Below, piece by piece: positions 21,402 to 32,905 of a DNA stretch of 64,000 nt. The stretch comes from Rattus norvegicus. Lineage: Eukaryota > Chordata > Mammalia > Rodentia > Muridae. How positions within the stretch are numbered: position 1 is the first letter of the stretch; each line of letters starts with the position of its first letter. The notes under the pieces were generated by a model. That model was not told where the DNA came from and searched no databases. It worked only from the letters and a program-made list of their open reading frames with translations. Where the stretch lies: the NCBI RefSeq assembly GCF_036323735.1, contig NC_086027.1:84513162-84577161 (forward strand), read 5' to 3'. The position numbers and the translations under genes are program-made.

Positions 21402-21658
21402 GCGTGGCTTTGTTCTGGGTGGGTGAAATAGTTAATAATTCTTAAGCACAAATCCTCCACTCTGGGTAGACCAGCCATCTCCAGAAGGTCTGAGGATATC
21501 AGGCACATTTCTGCCTCCCCACTTTTTATATACCATCTTCTCTTTCTGAATGCCTTTCTCTCCCAACTTGACAAAGCCTGCTTCAGTTGAGGGATTGCCC
21601 AGATCAGACTGCAGACTGGCCTGTGGTTACATCTGAAAAGGATCGTCTTGAGTGTTGA

Positions 21659-21661
<3 letters not shown>

Positions 21662-21704
<43 letters not shown>
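21662..21704. repeat. (TG)n microsatellite
   Basis: About 21 TG units, 260 bp from the preceding run. Confidence 0.99.
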
Positions 21705-21707
<3 letters not shown>

Positions 21708-21739
21708 ACTGTGGGTGGTTCTATCCCTAGGAAGGTAGA

Positions 21740-21955
21740 TGTGTGCCGTTTTGAGGTGGTGAGTGAATCAGAGAGAGCAAGCCCACAAGCAGCCTTCTGC
21801 CACAGTTTCTGCTTCAAGCTCTTGTCTTGAGCTTCTGCCTTGACTTCCCTCAGTGAAGGACTGCGACCTGGAAGTTAAGAGATGGTAAATTCTTTCCTCC
21901 AGCAACTTGCTTTGGGTCAGAGTGTTTTCTCGCAGCAAGATGAAGCAAACCGGAG
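21740..21955 (+). mobile_element. ERVL-type LTR 3' portion, sense
   Basis: GAGCTTCTGCCTTGACTTCC, ACTGCGACCTGGAAGTTAAG and CAACTTGCTTTGGGTCAGAG match the 3' half of the rodent ERVL-type LTR also seen at 35530 and 58150. Confidence 0.6.
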
Positions 21956-22914
21956 CAAGTCTCTTCCCCTAAGCATCATCCAGCTCCCCTCCCTGCTGAT
22001 TTGGAAGATTTGCTCGACAGATTTTCCACTGCCATTCAATTAGCAAGAAGATGGTTTTATCTTCCAGAGGAAGAGAAGGAACAGCTTTGCTTCTTCACGT
22101 TTCCTGATCTCGAACTTTCCAATTGATGGAACTTTGCTGGGGAACAAAGTGGTTCAAGGTGCCTGTGCCAAGATATTAGCATATACTGCCCCAGGCAGAG
22201 ACACCGCTGGGCTGCTCTGTCTGCTTCGCCAAGTTCTCTTATGTAACTGACAGCTGAGGGTGTTTTGAAGGGAACGCAGGGTGTGTCAAACGATACATCT
22301 TAATAGAGGCACCAGCATGAAGAGCTCCCTTTTTCTAAGAGCAGGTTTTTGCTGGAGGGGAACTTGGAGGTGAGAAGCTGTTCTTGAAGGATGGGAAGGA
22401 AGGCAGGTGGGGTCAAGAGAGTTTTTAATCTGTAAAGTGCTGTCGGTAGAGGGTACCCTGTGGAGCTCCTCTTGAGGCAGGAGAGATGTTTGCTACTGGG
22501 GGACTACACACTGCACCGGGGTTAGAGACCAGCCCTTAACTTGGCATACTGGTGGCTTTAGATATAAGCTCCAAACCTGGTAGTAATTTTGCTTATTTGA
22601 TGAGGGTGGGGGTTAGAGAACGTAGCTCCGAAGTTCCTGGGGCAAAAGGGTGGGATCAGGACACCTTTTCCTAGATTCTAGGTAGGCGGTGTCTGCCTGA
22701 GATGGCAGAGAGTGGCAAGGGCTGAGACAAGCTGATGCTTACACTTGGTGCATGGCTCACTTTCCAGACCCCACAGCACAGAGACTCTCTCCCTGAGCTC
22801 AGTAGCTGTCCTGTGAGAGGCCATGTATAGGTGCTCTGGCTGGCCCTGCAAGCTGTAGTACCAGCCATGTGAACTCAGAGCCATCCGGGAGTCTGTGACC
22901 CAGGTGTCTTCCAC
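21956..22914. other. unique sequence, possible regulatory content
   Basis: No gene is recognised. The repeat-free part at 22000-22330 carries CAATTAGC, CCAATTGATGG and GCATATACTGCC-type cores. Confidence 0.35.
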
Positions 22915-23095
22915 GTAAGGAAGAAAAGAATCAGAACAGCACCCCAGTTTGCCTCCTGATCCTCCACTTTAATCTCCTGGGCACTGGGATTACAGGTGTG
23001 CACTATTACGCCTGGGTTATACAGGCACACACTGCTGGGCTCCTGTTTGGCAAGGGTTCTGCCCACTGAACTACAATCCCAGTCCCCAGTCAGAA
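22915..23095 (-). mobile_element. B4-type SINE, antisense
   Basis: A B1-like segment (CACTGGGATTACAGGTGTGC) is followed by an ID-like end (CACTGAACTACAATCCCAGTCCCC), the antisense order of B4. Diverged. Confidence 0.65.
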
Positions 23096-23924
23096 TCTTT
23101 TGATACCAATGGCAGCTGAGAGCCTGGGACCCTCTTCAGCCCCTAGTTCTAGGAAGTGAGGTTCCATGAGGCTGGAATTCTTTCCAAATGCCTGAGATAC
23201 CAGGCTACTTGGTATAATTTCATAAGGCATCCCGAGTGTACAAAAACAATGCCATCTTGTCCAAGAATATTTTCCCAGCTTGGAATCTGCCCAGTTCCCA
23301 TGGCATTTGGGCACTGGGATCTAACCTGTGAGTCTTGATGGAAAATTCCAATGAACCTCTCCCTCCCCGGCCCCAGCTATATTTAGTCTCAAAGAAGCAA
23401 GTCCTGGTACCTTAACTCCAGGGTAGTCAACTACACAGAGGGCTGGAACGTAAGGGTTCTTCTTATGTATTGTTTTGTCCCCAGTTACAGAGGGTGACAT
23501 TGGCTTTAGATCACTGGTACTTGAAGGATTTCTATCAGCTAGTCGATCAACCAACAGTGGTTGGCTGACTACTCTTCTAAGTGTCAGTGGGAGGAATGAA
23601 GTCCCAGCCCCTGCTCTTGAGAACTGGTAGTTGGTTTGGAGAAAGGAGACAGATGTAAAGTAAAAAACACAAGACTCCTCCTCGACGATTCCCCGAGTAG
23701 GTACCATGCGCTCACTTACGAGACTGGATGGCAGGCACTCTGTCTTTTTGGTGTGTTTGGGGGAATCTAGGGATTCCTACAATCGAATCCTACAATCGTA
23801 GGATTGCAAACAAAGCCAACTTCTCCAAACAGGAAAACAGAAACAAAAGCAAGTGTGTGGGTGGCCATGGCCTCTGCACTCCCAATAAATACAGGTTAGC
23901 AATTGCCTGGGTTCCTTTTTTGCT
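23096..23924. other. unique sequence with a short palindrome
   Basis: No gene is recognised. The phrase CCTACAATCG occurs twice near 23777-23802 and the second copy forms the hairpin ATCCTAC-AATC-GTAGGAT. Confidence 0.45.
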
Positions 23925-24350
23925 GCTGTGATAGAACGTCCCGGCTGTTGTTAGAATTACTGTTCTAATAAGTTGATACAAGACACATAATCCAGATATT
24001 TTATTTATAAGCCAAATGCCTAGATTGGGCAGATCTAGGGCTATTCTAACTTATTCTCCAGCTATTAAAGCATCGGTTACTTGCTATTTCTCCTGGCCAC
24101 GCAGTTCTGGTCCATGGCAGCTTCCTCCCCCTCTCTGTCCTTCTCTCTCTCCCCACCTGGAACCTCCTCTTGAACCTCCAGTCCCGCCTTACTTCCTCCA
24201 CTGCCCAATCACAGGCTCTAGCCTTTTCTACTTAACTTCTCCCCAGTTAAGTCAGAGAAGGTTCACGCAGCATCACTTGAGCATCTTCTTGTTAGGGGCG
24301 ACTACATCTAGCGCAACAAGTTTTAGCTATAGGGTACAAGCAGCATCAGA
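23925..24350 (-). mobile_element. probable rodent ERV LTR, antisense
   Basis: GATATTTTATTTATAAGCCA, a CT-rich middle, CAGTCCCGCCTTACTTCC and CCCAATCACAGGC match, in reverse, the segment at 46030-46200 (GCCTGTGATTGGGCAG). They look like two copies of one ERV2-type LTR family; name uncertain. Confidence 0.5.
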
Positions 24351-24359
24351 CAGCCCACT

Positions 24360-24691
24360 ACACCTGACCAAAGCAACTGAAGGGAGAAAGGGTTTATTCT
24401 GGGTAGTAGTACAGTCACGACAGGGCAGGGAAGGCAGGGTAGCAGGAGCCCAAAGCAGCCAGTTGCATTCACACATCACCATGAGTAACGAGTGAGTATG
24501 AGTAGCGAATGCAAGCCAGCACTCAGCCCTTTCTCCATGTTATACAGCCCAGGATCCCCTGCCCAGGGATTTGTGGTACCCAGAGTTAGGGTGGGTCTTC
24601 CTGCATCCATGACCTAATCAAGATGGTCCCTCACAGGCATGGCCAGAGGCCCCTTTCTAGGTGATTCTAGACCGGGTTAAGTTGACGATGA
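24360..24691 (-). mobile_element. ERVL-type LTR, antisense
   Basis: GGGTGGGTCTTCCTGCATC, CATGACCTAATCAAGATGG, CCCTCACAGGCATGGCCAGA and GTGATTCTAGACCGGGTTAA follow the reverse complement of an ERVL-type LTR. Confidence 0.65.
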
Positions 24692-26274
24692 ACACACACA
24701 CACCCCAGGAATACTATCATAATCAGCCCGACTTGACGCAAAATAGTATAATATGTTACAAAACAGCCATGATTTCTACCCTCATGCACACACAGGCGAT
24801 ACATACTATACTGAGCTACGGATGACTGTGATGTGATGTGGCTAGGGACAGGGGCCCACAATGTGATATAAAACCTGGGACTTCTACGGTTGATAACATC
24901 ACGCTGATGGTGACTATTTCTGGGGACAGGCAGGGCGTGCTTACATTCATAACAGAGGCTGGATTTTAGTTACTGGTTATAAGGGGTGCATGGTCTGTAG
25001 CAAATTTGCAAATGATAACAAAAATTGAAGCTGGCCTTGCTTGTATCACCACCATGTTTAAACAACCCAGTGACAAATGACTCAAGCCCCCGAGGTTCCA
25101 AGGATTCTCACTGCCTGCTCCCACACCCTGGTTATGCATTGGGTCCATATGGAATTCTTTCCCTTACCAATTCTCAGACCTCTGGCTTCTGCCCATGGAC
25201 CCCTCAGAGATCTGTGGACTCTAGGTTACACACTCCTATTGAATGACGCTTCACAGACTAAGAGGTGGGCTTTGGATTAGGTGGATCTGAGGTTCGCTTG
25301 GATGTGCTAGTTAGTCCTAGAGGAAGAAACAAGTCTAACGTCTCAAACCCAGGAGGAAAAACTGAGTTGCCTATTAACAGAGTAAAGTTGGCCACCGAGT
25401 TCTCCCTGAATCCCTCAGTCCTTACCTGTTACAGGGCCCTCCTGGCTGGCATATCCCTCCTCTACCCTAGACTTCTTCAGCTCAGGGGCTGGGCTGCTCT
25501 TCCCTATAGAATCTAGCCATTTTAGTCACAAGGCCTTTCCCTCTCCCCTACCCTCCTGGCCTGTTCGTCTGACTCTCCCCTCCCGCATCTCCTCACGTGG
25601 TCCAGTTCAGTCTGGTCATGTTTGCTCCAGACTCTCCCAGATGTTCCTGCCTCTGACTATGCTCTCCCATTTATCTACAATAAACCTCCTTCCCCACCAT
25701 TCCTGGGACCAGTCATTTTCCTTTCCTTTTTATTTCTTTTTTTTTTTTTAATTCAACAACCATTCTGAGAAACACTTTCTTTCTTTGGAAGAAGGGGTAT
25801 AGGAACGGTGCTGGTGCGGGGAACACTGTATCCAGCTTGTGGAGGCATCTTCATTGGTGGAGACCCACGTTGATGGTCTTTGTGATGATTTGCCCTGTCA
25901 GTGGTGTTGAGTTTGGTTTATTAGGTGAGAAACGAAGCCCTCCTTTCTGTCAAGGGTGCTCTGAGGACTGCTTTCCTGCTGCCCACACATGGAGAACCCG
26001 ATGAGTGTTTTCTGTATGTTTTCTTGCCATGGTGGACTCTGGGTCACACTCCGGGATTGGCTGCCAGCCTTGCTCAGTCGTCCGGGAGGGCTCTTCTGGA
26101 CCAACTGGAACATGCTGGTTCCTCAGCTCCATAGGAGGCTCCTGGCGCTCTCTAGTTGGGACTCTGGAAGTTTTCCTGGCCTGTCCCATTAGTAAATAGT
26201 AAGCAAAGTGAGGTAACACAGATGCAAGACAACCCTGTGTACGGAGGGGACTTTTTACCACTATAATTAACAAG
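24692..26274. other. unique sequence, no gene recognised
   Basis: Several frames of 60-107 codons overlap on both strands without support. A T run lies at about 25739-25749. Confidence 0.5.
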
Positions 26275-26560
26275 CCCTGTGCTAAGGAGATGGGTTAGTG
26301 ACTTAGCACTTGCCACACAAGCTTAAGGACTCCAGTTTCCCAGAAGCCATGTAAATGCCCCTGGGGTGTGGCTGCCCACCGGTAATTTCAGCCTCAGAAG
26401 GCAGAGATGGGATCCCCAGAGCATGCTGGGTAACAAGCCTGGGTTGACTCAAAGGGCTTCCTCACTGACTAAGGTGGGAGAGCAATGGAGGATGGCTCCT
26501 GACAGGCGAGTGCACCCATGTGCCACAGATCCACTCCCACACACGCCTGCATAAAGAACA
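26275..26560 (+). mobile_element. B4A-type SINE, sense
   Basis: TTAGCACTTGCCACACAAGC, CCATGTAAATGCCCCTGG, GGTAATTTCAGCCTCAGAAG and ATCCCCAGAGCATGCTGGG follow B4A order. Confidence 0.7.
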
Positions 26561-26822
26561 CACACAGGAAAATGGAATGTCACGGTTGAAACGAGCTCTC
26601 TCTGGATTGTGTTTCTTTCGGAGCAGCTCTACCTCAATTCTCAGGGCCAGGGCCTCTCTTTGTCCTTTGTTGCTCCTTGCCGAGCCCTTAGCGTTCACAC
26701 ACAGTGTTTGCACCTTTGGCTCCTATGTCCTGTGAGGTGAGCAGCGAAGGTCGATTGCATCCTGATGAGTATGGAGGAGGAACAGGGTCAGAGGTCAACC
26801 GCCCAGGTCCAGAGAAAGGTGC
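26561..26822. other. unique sequence, no gene recognised
   Basis: No repeat or coding signal is visible. Confidence 0.5.
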
Positions 26823-27010
26823 TCTTGTCTCAATGTGTTTACGCTGCTGTAACCAGAAACCACAGACTGTGCCTTAGATACCTACAGATTCCAGTTCTCA
26901 TGGCGCTAGAAAGTCCGGGGGCAAAGCGATTCTGCGTCTGGTGAGGGGCTGCTTTCTGCCTCTTGGGTGGTGGTTTTTGTGATATCTTTGCAAGGCAGAA
27001 GCAGACAGGC
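26823..27010 (-). mobile_element. MaLR-type LTR, antisense, partial
   Basis: TTTACGCTGCTGTAACCAGA, AACCACAGACTG, TCTCATGGCGCTAGAAAGTC and GTCTGGTGAGGGGCTGCTTT match the antisense 3' region of MST/MLT1-like LTRs. Confidence 0.65.
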
Positions 27011-28430
27011 CCGGTCTCTTGCTTATTAAGGACCTCATTTATTTTTATTTTTAAGCAACTGATTTCATTCTTTGGATCATTTCCAAAAGCCCATGGCTTA
27101 ACACCATCAGGTTGGGGCTTATGGTTTTCCATATGGGCTCAATGGTACTGTAATCGAGAGCTTAAAACCTTCAGTGCCCTAGACCCTGCTAGAAACTCAG
27201 ACTTATTTGGTCTGAGTGGTGACCCGAAAGCTCTTGGTTGCTTCCGCTGCTGCTCATAGCGGAGCCATCTTGGGATTTCTGATTGGTTTGGATCTGGACA
27301 TGTCAAGCCATTGGCTGTGTGCTGCTACATATGCAAATCATATGCAAATAACCTCTTCTTGGGGAAGTGGGGTAATGGTGGTCTCTGCCTCTAGGTTGAG
27401 AAACCCAAATGAGACACTGTGTTCAACACCCAGCCAGTGAGCAGGGGGCCATGATGTCCTCTCTGTCTCAGCCCTTTGCTAGGTTCCGTCACGAGTGTTT
27501 ACCCTACAACCGCATCAACTCTGGGCGCCCAGGGTTGAAGTGGGTTCTTGGTGGCCCTTGTCCACTTTCCCACAGTGGACCACTGAAGCTGGGAACTGTA
27601 TGACACCTTCAATGACAAGGTACGGAGTGGCAAGGGGAGAGACGTCTGCATTTAAATCACTTTTACTTTTTATTAAGAACCCCTCTCATGTGAGAAATGC
27701 TCACACGGTCGCTTTCCACGGTCACTGCGTTGCCGTCATTTTCAACACTCTGAGGACAAGATGAGATTAGATGGAGGGAAGGGGCCGCGCTAAGATGAGC
27801 ATCAAGGACTGGATTTAAATCCAATTCGCCAGGTGAGCCTCTTATTACAGGACTTGAGGCAGGGGCCTCTGTGGCCTAATCCAAGGTTTCTCTAACACCT
27901 GGGTCACTGGCAATGTCACTGCTGCTTTTATTCTGCGGATATCAAGGGGATAGACAGTCAGAGAGCTTGCTCAAACTAATTCTGAATTCCCACAGTCGCT
28001 TGCCTCAGAGGCATGGAATAGACACTCCTGCCAGCAAACCTTCCCCTGATCACCTGAGATCTGAACTAAAAATGGTTTAACCCTTCGCGATGCTTAGACA
28101 AGGCCTGAACTCGGATCTTTCCACTCTATATGAGTGAATTTCAAATGGAAGATTTCAGGGATCAAAGAAGGGGACAGGTTTAATTATCTCGCGGCAGCTG
28201 CACCCTCTCAGCCTGCGCAGAGCGCCCCCGCTTGGTCAGGAGAGAGCGGCACATAGACCGGGTACATAACACAGAATGGTGACATGGGGTTGGTTTGATA
28301 AGCGGCTGTGACCAAGGCCTTGAGGGAGCACGGAGGGCATGATTCCTAAGCTGACCCGAGAGCCATTCTCAATATTTTCTGTGGCTATTGTAAGATAGAA
28401 ATGGCTAGTGATATTTATCTTTTTATTTAT
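27011..28430. other. unique sequence, no gene recognised
   Basis: Two octamer-like ATGCAAAT motifs occur at about 27330-27348 (ATATGCAAATCATATGCAAAT). A relatively CpG-containing stretch lies at 28188-28260. No gene is recognised. Confidence 0.45.
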
Positions 28431-28505
28431 TTTTGCACAGCTGGCCATGAACCAAGGGCCTCACATATGACCGGCAAACACGTTACCTCTGAACTGCATC
28501 CTTAG
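28431..28505 (-). mobile_element. old ID-like tRNA-derived fragment, antisense
   Basis: GCCATGAACCAAGGGCCTCA and CTCTGAACTGCATCC resemble the antisense ID/B4 tRNA-like arm. Weak. Confidence 0.4.
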
Positions 28506-28552
28506 TCTAGAGATGCCATTTAAACTGAAGTCAGGAATTCTAAGTAGAACTC

Positions 28553-28735
28553 TGGGGCCAGTGAGATGGCTCTGGAGGTAAAGAAGCTTGCTGCTGAGCC
28601 ACAAAACCAGAGTTCGATGCCTGGGTACCAGATGCTGGGAGGAGAGAACTGATTTCTGCAAGCTGTTATCTGACACCAGCATGCATACAGTGATCTTCCC
28701 ATGCCCATCACACAGTTAAAAAAAAATAAAAAGAT
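28553..28735 (+). mobile_element. B3-type SINE, sense
   Basis: GGGGCCAGTGAGATGGCTCT, AGAGTTCGATGCCTGGG and GAGAGAACTGATTTCTGCAA follow the sense B3/B3A order, with an A-rich tail at 28717-28732. Confidence 0.75.
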
Positions 28736-28823
28736 GGGGTTGGGGATTTAGCTCAGTGATAGAGCGCTTACCTAGCAAGCGCAAGGCCCTGGGTTCAGTC
28801 CCCAGCTCTGAAAAAAAAATAAA
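28736..28823 (+). mobile_element. ID SINE, sense, in B3 tail
   Basis: ID core with CAGTGATAGAGCGC and CCAGCTCTGAAAAAAAAA. It landed at the A-rich tail of the B3, so its TSD is ambiguous. Confidence 0.95.
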
Positions 28824-29003
28824 GAGGAAATTAAAGTTATTTTTATTTTCTCTGTCTCTGTACCTTCAGAGGCCAGAGTGAGTCAGATCCCCTGGAGGTT
28901 GGGTTACAGATATCTGTGAGCTTCCTCATACAGATGCTGGGAACCAAACTCAGGTCCTTGACAAGGGTAGTGTGTGCTCTTAACTGCTGAGTCTAGCCCT
29001 AAT
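28824..29003 (-). mobile_element. B3-type SINE, antisense
   Basis: TTCAGAGGCCAGAGTGAGTC, GTTACAGATATCTGTGAGC and GATGCTGGGAACCAAACTCA follow antisense B3. Confidence 0.75.
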
Positions 29004-29065
29004 CAATCAATCAATCAATCTATCTATCTATCTATCTATCTATTCTATCTATCTATCTATCTATC
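29004..29065. repeat. (AATC)n(TATC)n microsatellite, left half
   Basis: AATC units pass into TATC units. The tract is broken by the LTR at 29066 and resumes as TATCTATC at 29635. Confidence 0.98.
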
Positions 29066-29634
29066 TGAAGGGAAAATTATACAGATTTGGGGTTTAAAAA
29101 TATGGAGTTGGAAGAGTGTGTTGCAGGGTTCATAGACTCAGGACTAAACACTGTGAAAAGCAAGTCCAGGCAGCCCCGCCCTGCCGCTACAACTAACAGA
29201 CCATAAAAGGAAAGGAATGCAGAACAGACCAGGAGTACCTGGATCTGACTCACAGGCCACCTGGCAGGAAGAGATAAGCCCCCAGCCCCCGACATCCAGG
29301 ACGCCCCAAACCTGCCAATGTGTGTAGCTATACCTTATTACCTCATCATGTGAAATAGCCAATCATATGTGAACATGTCTATGTGCCTCTTTTGAATCCA
29401 CCAATCCCCGTAACTATGCATCTGCTTCTGTACGCCCGCTTCTGCTTCCCCAATCCCTATAAAAGCCCCATGCTGGAGCTGCTGGGTGCGCAAGTCCTCC
29501 GAAGAGACTGTGTGCCCGCAGGTACCTGTGTTTTCCAATAAACCCTCTTGCTGATTGCATCCGAGTGGACTCGGCTCGGTCATTGGGCGCTTGGGACTCC
29601 TCCTGAGGGAAAGGTCCTCTCCGGGGGTCTTTCA
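29066..29634 (+). mobile_element. ERV1-type solo LTR inside a microsatellite
   Basis: The 569-bp element has inverted ends TGAAGG...TCTTTCA, a TATAAAAG box at 29458-29465 with CCAAT upstream, and AATAAA at 29537-29542. A 4-bp TSD, TATC, flanks it at 29062-29065 and 29635-29638. Ends and TSD length fit gammaretrovirus-like (ERV1) LTRs. No second LTR or internal coding region is present, so the provirus was lost by LTR-LTR recombination. The family name is not assigned. Confidence 0.85.
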
Positions 29635-29638
29635 TATC

Positions 29639-31650
29639 TATCTAAGCAGAATTCTGCTAATGGATTTTAGGAAAACTTCTGTTCCTCTGATAAAAGAGGA
29701 GAGGCAGGTGGCTCTGCTTTTTCTTTCCACCGTCTGGAAAGAAAATATGATGCCTGCAGGTGTGGCAGCCATGTTGTCTCCATGAGGCCGCAAAGCAGGA
29801 TCAAAGGAAGCTTCTGCTGGGAGTCTAAATATTTCTGCTCACGGCATCTTGAACTGCCATTTGACCAACTGCCCACATTGGAGATTAGAGGAATGATGTA
29901 TGCAAAAAGAAACATGGAGTGGATGCGCTACTTATAGGTTGGGGGACAAGGGACAATAGGGCCCATGGCCAGCCATTCCAAAAGGCTTGGGAGAGCTGTG
30001 AATTCCCTCACTTGTAGTATAACTAGGGATTTCAACAGTCCATCCTGCCCCAGGTTCACACTCCTGGGACCTGTGGTGCTCAATGGGCAAAGAGCCAAGG
30101 GTATCTGGCTTCCAGAAAAATAAGAAAGGCCAGACTGCCAGGGTCGTTCCTCCCTAACCAAAGACATCAAATTCCTGAGGAGGGATGGGAACAAGGGTCT
30201 GGGTTGTTTCAGTCAGGTGTCCTGCCCCACATTACACCCCCAACACATTCTGCAGTTATTTTGAGAATCACATGTGCAAAGAAGAGAGACTGGGTCAGTT
30301 AAGGCTATCTGGGGACTGCCCAGTACAAACAAGCCTTAGACAAAGACCATTGAAAAGACACCATGTCCTTTGTTGTTAGGCCTCCAGTTACAGCCTACCT
30401 TGGGATTTCTTATTGTGGAGAAAAAAGAAACACCTATTTACCTAAGTGGCCAAAGGTTGGTTTGTTTTCATTTGTTTTTTCTTTTTTTTCCAGGTCCCTG
30501 CATCCCAATGCCATTCTCATGGACACAGGGAAAATCTCCATGTTCATGGGGATGTGTCGTGGGGAGAGCCAGGTGCTGCAGGAGAGGGGTCTGGGGAAGT
30601 TTTCTGTGCTCAGGGATGGGGTGAGGGGGGGATGGCATTTATACTGGGGCATGGAGAATTCATTTTGTAGGGAGAGAAGGGAGCTCACCGGGTGACATAA
30701 GGTGAGTAAACGGGAGGAGAGGAGTGAGACGCTCTGTGGCTTAGGTGACTCCAAACACTCAGGGTTATTTGTTGTCACCGCTGGGTGTGTGCACGGGCTA
30801 GAATTTTAACCACCCCCTGCCGCTCCTAGTCTTAATTTGGAAATGGGTTTAGAGTCACATTTTTGGGATTCCGCACATGTGACCTACTGAGCTATTTGTC
30901 GTATGTTTGCTGCTGTTTTCGACACTTACCCTGACTTCCTGTAGGGCTCTGCGCTCAACCTCTGGTCCCAGGGCCCCCTGGTGCTGATTGGGTGTCTGGG
31001 TCTCTCCTGTCTCTTTTGGTCTCTTGGCTCCTGATTTAACCAGGGCGTTTGCTGCGATTCCTTGGCTGCCATCTTGGCTGTGCTGCAACTCCTGCCCCCT
31101 CCTTCCTGAGGCTGCCAGTGGCTGCTGCATCTTTGAGGGGACCAAGCCTCCCAGAGTTCGCTGGTGGCAAGGCAAGAACATTCTCACTGTTCTTTTAAGT
31201 TAAAGTCTCTGATTTTATTTTATTTTTTTCATAGGAATGGACGGACCTCTGAAATTTTATTTATTTAATTTTTTGCTTCAGTGAGATTTACTTTACCTGT
31301 GTATAGGATACATTGCCCACCCTCTCCCAAATTATGTTTCAGATGACACATAGACTTTTAAATTCTATCCTATACACATTTAATTTGTTATATAATGCTA
31401 TGCAGCAATGCTATGTATAATAATACTGTACACACATTCATTAAAATATGCAATTGCTTACTACATATAATTTTCCTGTAACATTGGTATTGATGGTTGA
31501 AAAAGGTAAAAGAATGGGTTATGCTACCCTCTAGTGGCAGAGTGTGCCAACACACTTCTCAGGAAAACAAAAGTTTTATACCAACTTCACAAACACCCAT
31601 AGAAGAGACCACATTGATAAATACAGGATTTGGATAATTCCCTATGTGAC
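29639..31650. other. unique sequence, no gene recognised
   Basis: Overlapping frames of 70-114 codons at 30363-30778 and 30855-31203 lack domains. Poly-T tracts lie near 30478 and 31217. Confidence 0.45.
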
Positions 31651-31661
31651 ACATGTACATA

Positions 31662-31778
31662 TTTTTTTTTTTTGGTTCTTTTTTTCGGAGCTGGGGACCG
31701 AACCCAGGGCCTTGCGCTTCCTAGGCAAGCGCTCTACCACTGAGCTAAATCCCCAACCCCAGCTAAATCCCCAGCCCC
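31662..31778 (-). mobile_element. ID SINE, antisense, with duplicated 5' end
   Basis: Normal antisense ID to 31760, followed immediately by a second 18-bp copy of its 5' end: AGCTAAATCCCCAACCCC at 31743-31760 and AGCTAAATCCCCAGCCCC at 31761-31778. I find no clear TSD. Confidence 0.93.
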
Positions 31779-31931
31779 GAGAAGGACCTATTTTTAAATG
31801 CATTTACAACACTCTCCATATTGTAGAGGCTGAGATATTTCTTTCTAGCCCTGTGGTTTTATTCTTTTTTTCAGGACGATGGGCTGTCAGTATATTAAAA
31901 ATGAAGTATTTTAAATTAAAAAGAAAGGATT

Positions 31932-32101
31932 TATCTATGTGTTATATATGAGTACACTGTCGCTGTCTTCAGACACACCAGAAGAGGGCATCAGATCTCA
32001 TTACAGATGGTTGTGAGCCACCATGTGGTTGCTGGGATTTGAACTCAGGACCTCTGGAAGAGCAGTCAGTGCTCTTAACCGCTGAGCCATCTCTCTAGCC
32101 C
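31932..32101 (-). mobile_element. B2 SINE, antisense
   Basis: Full antisense B2 from TATATATGAGTACACTGTCG to GAGCCATCTCTCTAGCCC. AAAAATGAAGTATTTTAA occurs at about 31898-31915 and 32102-32119, the TSD. Confidence 0.96.
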
Positions 32102-32119
32102 AAAAATGAAGTATTTTAA

Positions 32120-32340
32120 TAACAAACAATTTTTAATTAAAAGGTGTTTTGGTAGTTGACAATAAGAATGTACTGCACGTCTGCAATGCTTCCCATGCAG
32201 CTTATGTTTCTTCCCAAAGAACTTTGTAGAAAACTGGTGTGTGTCCTGGTACCCAGAGTATTTCATGTGAGGCGCTGCAGGGGCTGGGTACAGCCGCACA
32301 CTGTGGACTGCAGCCTGAGGCGTGACTTCTAGAGAACTCA
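32120..32340. other. unique sequence, no gene recognised
   Basis: No repeat or coding signal is visible. Confidence 0.5.
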
Positions 32341-32416
32341 TTCTTCTCTTTTCTTTCTTTTCTCTCCCTCCCTTCCTTCCTTCCTTCCTTCCTTCCTTCC
32401 TTCCTTTCTTCCTTCC

Positions 32417-32469
<53 letters not shown>

Positions 32470-32470
32470 C
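32341..32470. repeat. (CTTC)n(CT)n pyrimidine tract
   Basis: CTTC units then about 22 CT units, roughly 125 nt of nearly pure pyrimidine. Confidence 0.98.
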
Positions 32471-32499
32471 TCTCTTTTTGTCCCCCCTTTTTTCTTTCT

Positions 32500-32635
32500 G
32501 TTTTGAGACAGAGTTTCTCTACGTACCCCTGACTGTCCTGGAACTCGCTAGACTAGGCTGGTTTCAAACTCACAGAGATCCACCTGCCTCTGCCTCTTGA
32601 GTCCTGGGATTAAAGGTGTGGGCATTATCATGCCA
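32500..32635 (-). mobile_element. B1 SINE, antisense
   Basis: TTTTGAGACAGAGTTTCTCT, TGACTGTCCTGGAACTCGCT and GGATTAAAGGTGTGGGCATT are antisense B1. Confidence 0.95.
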
Positions 32636-32704
32636 AATTCTACTCAGAAGAAGGTACTAGGATTCTTGACTTCAGCAAAAGAGGAATTGGAAATTTTTTG
32701 TTTA

Positions 32705-32734
32705 AAAACTTTTAATGACATTTATTTATTTAAT

Positions 32735-32781
<47 letters not shown>

Positions 32782-32905
32782 AAAGACAGTTTTTGTGAGT
32801 TGGACCTCTCTCCACTATGGGTTCTGGGACTGAACTCAGGTTTTCAAGTTTGGCTGACAAATACCTTTGCCCACTGAATCATCTTGCCAAGTCAAGTTGG
32901 AGTTT
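32705..32905 (-). mobile_element. B3/B4-group SINE, antisense, with (TG)n
   Basis: A (TG)n run at about 32738-32779 precedes GTGAGTTGGACCTCTCTCCA, TGGGTTCTGGGACTGAACTC and CACTGAATCATCTTGCC. Confidence 0.65.

Noticed and set aside
28981..29065. CRISPR-like short repeat array
   Set aside because: AATC/TATC units have no spacers; it is a tetranucleotide microsatellite in a mammalian genome.
29066..29634. complete endogenous retrovirus
   Set aside because: Only one LTR is present; microsatellite follows directly at both ends, so no internal region remains.
30363..30778. four overlapping frames of 74-114 codons on both strands
   Set aside because: Mutually incompatible frames over a GC-richer patch; no motif supports any one of them.
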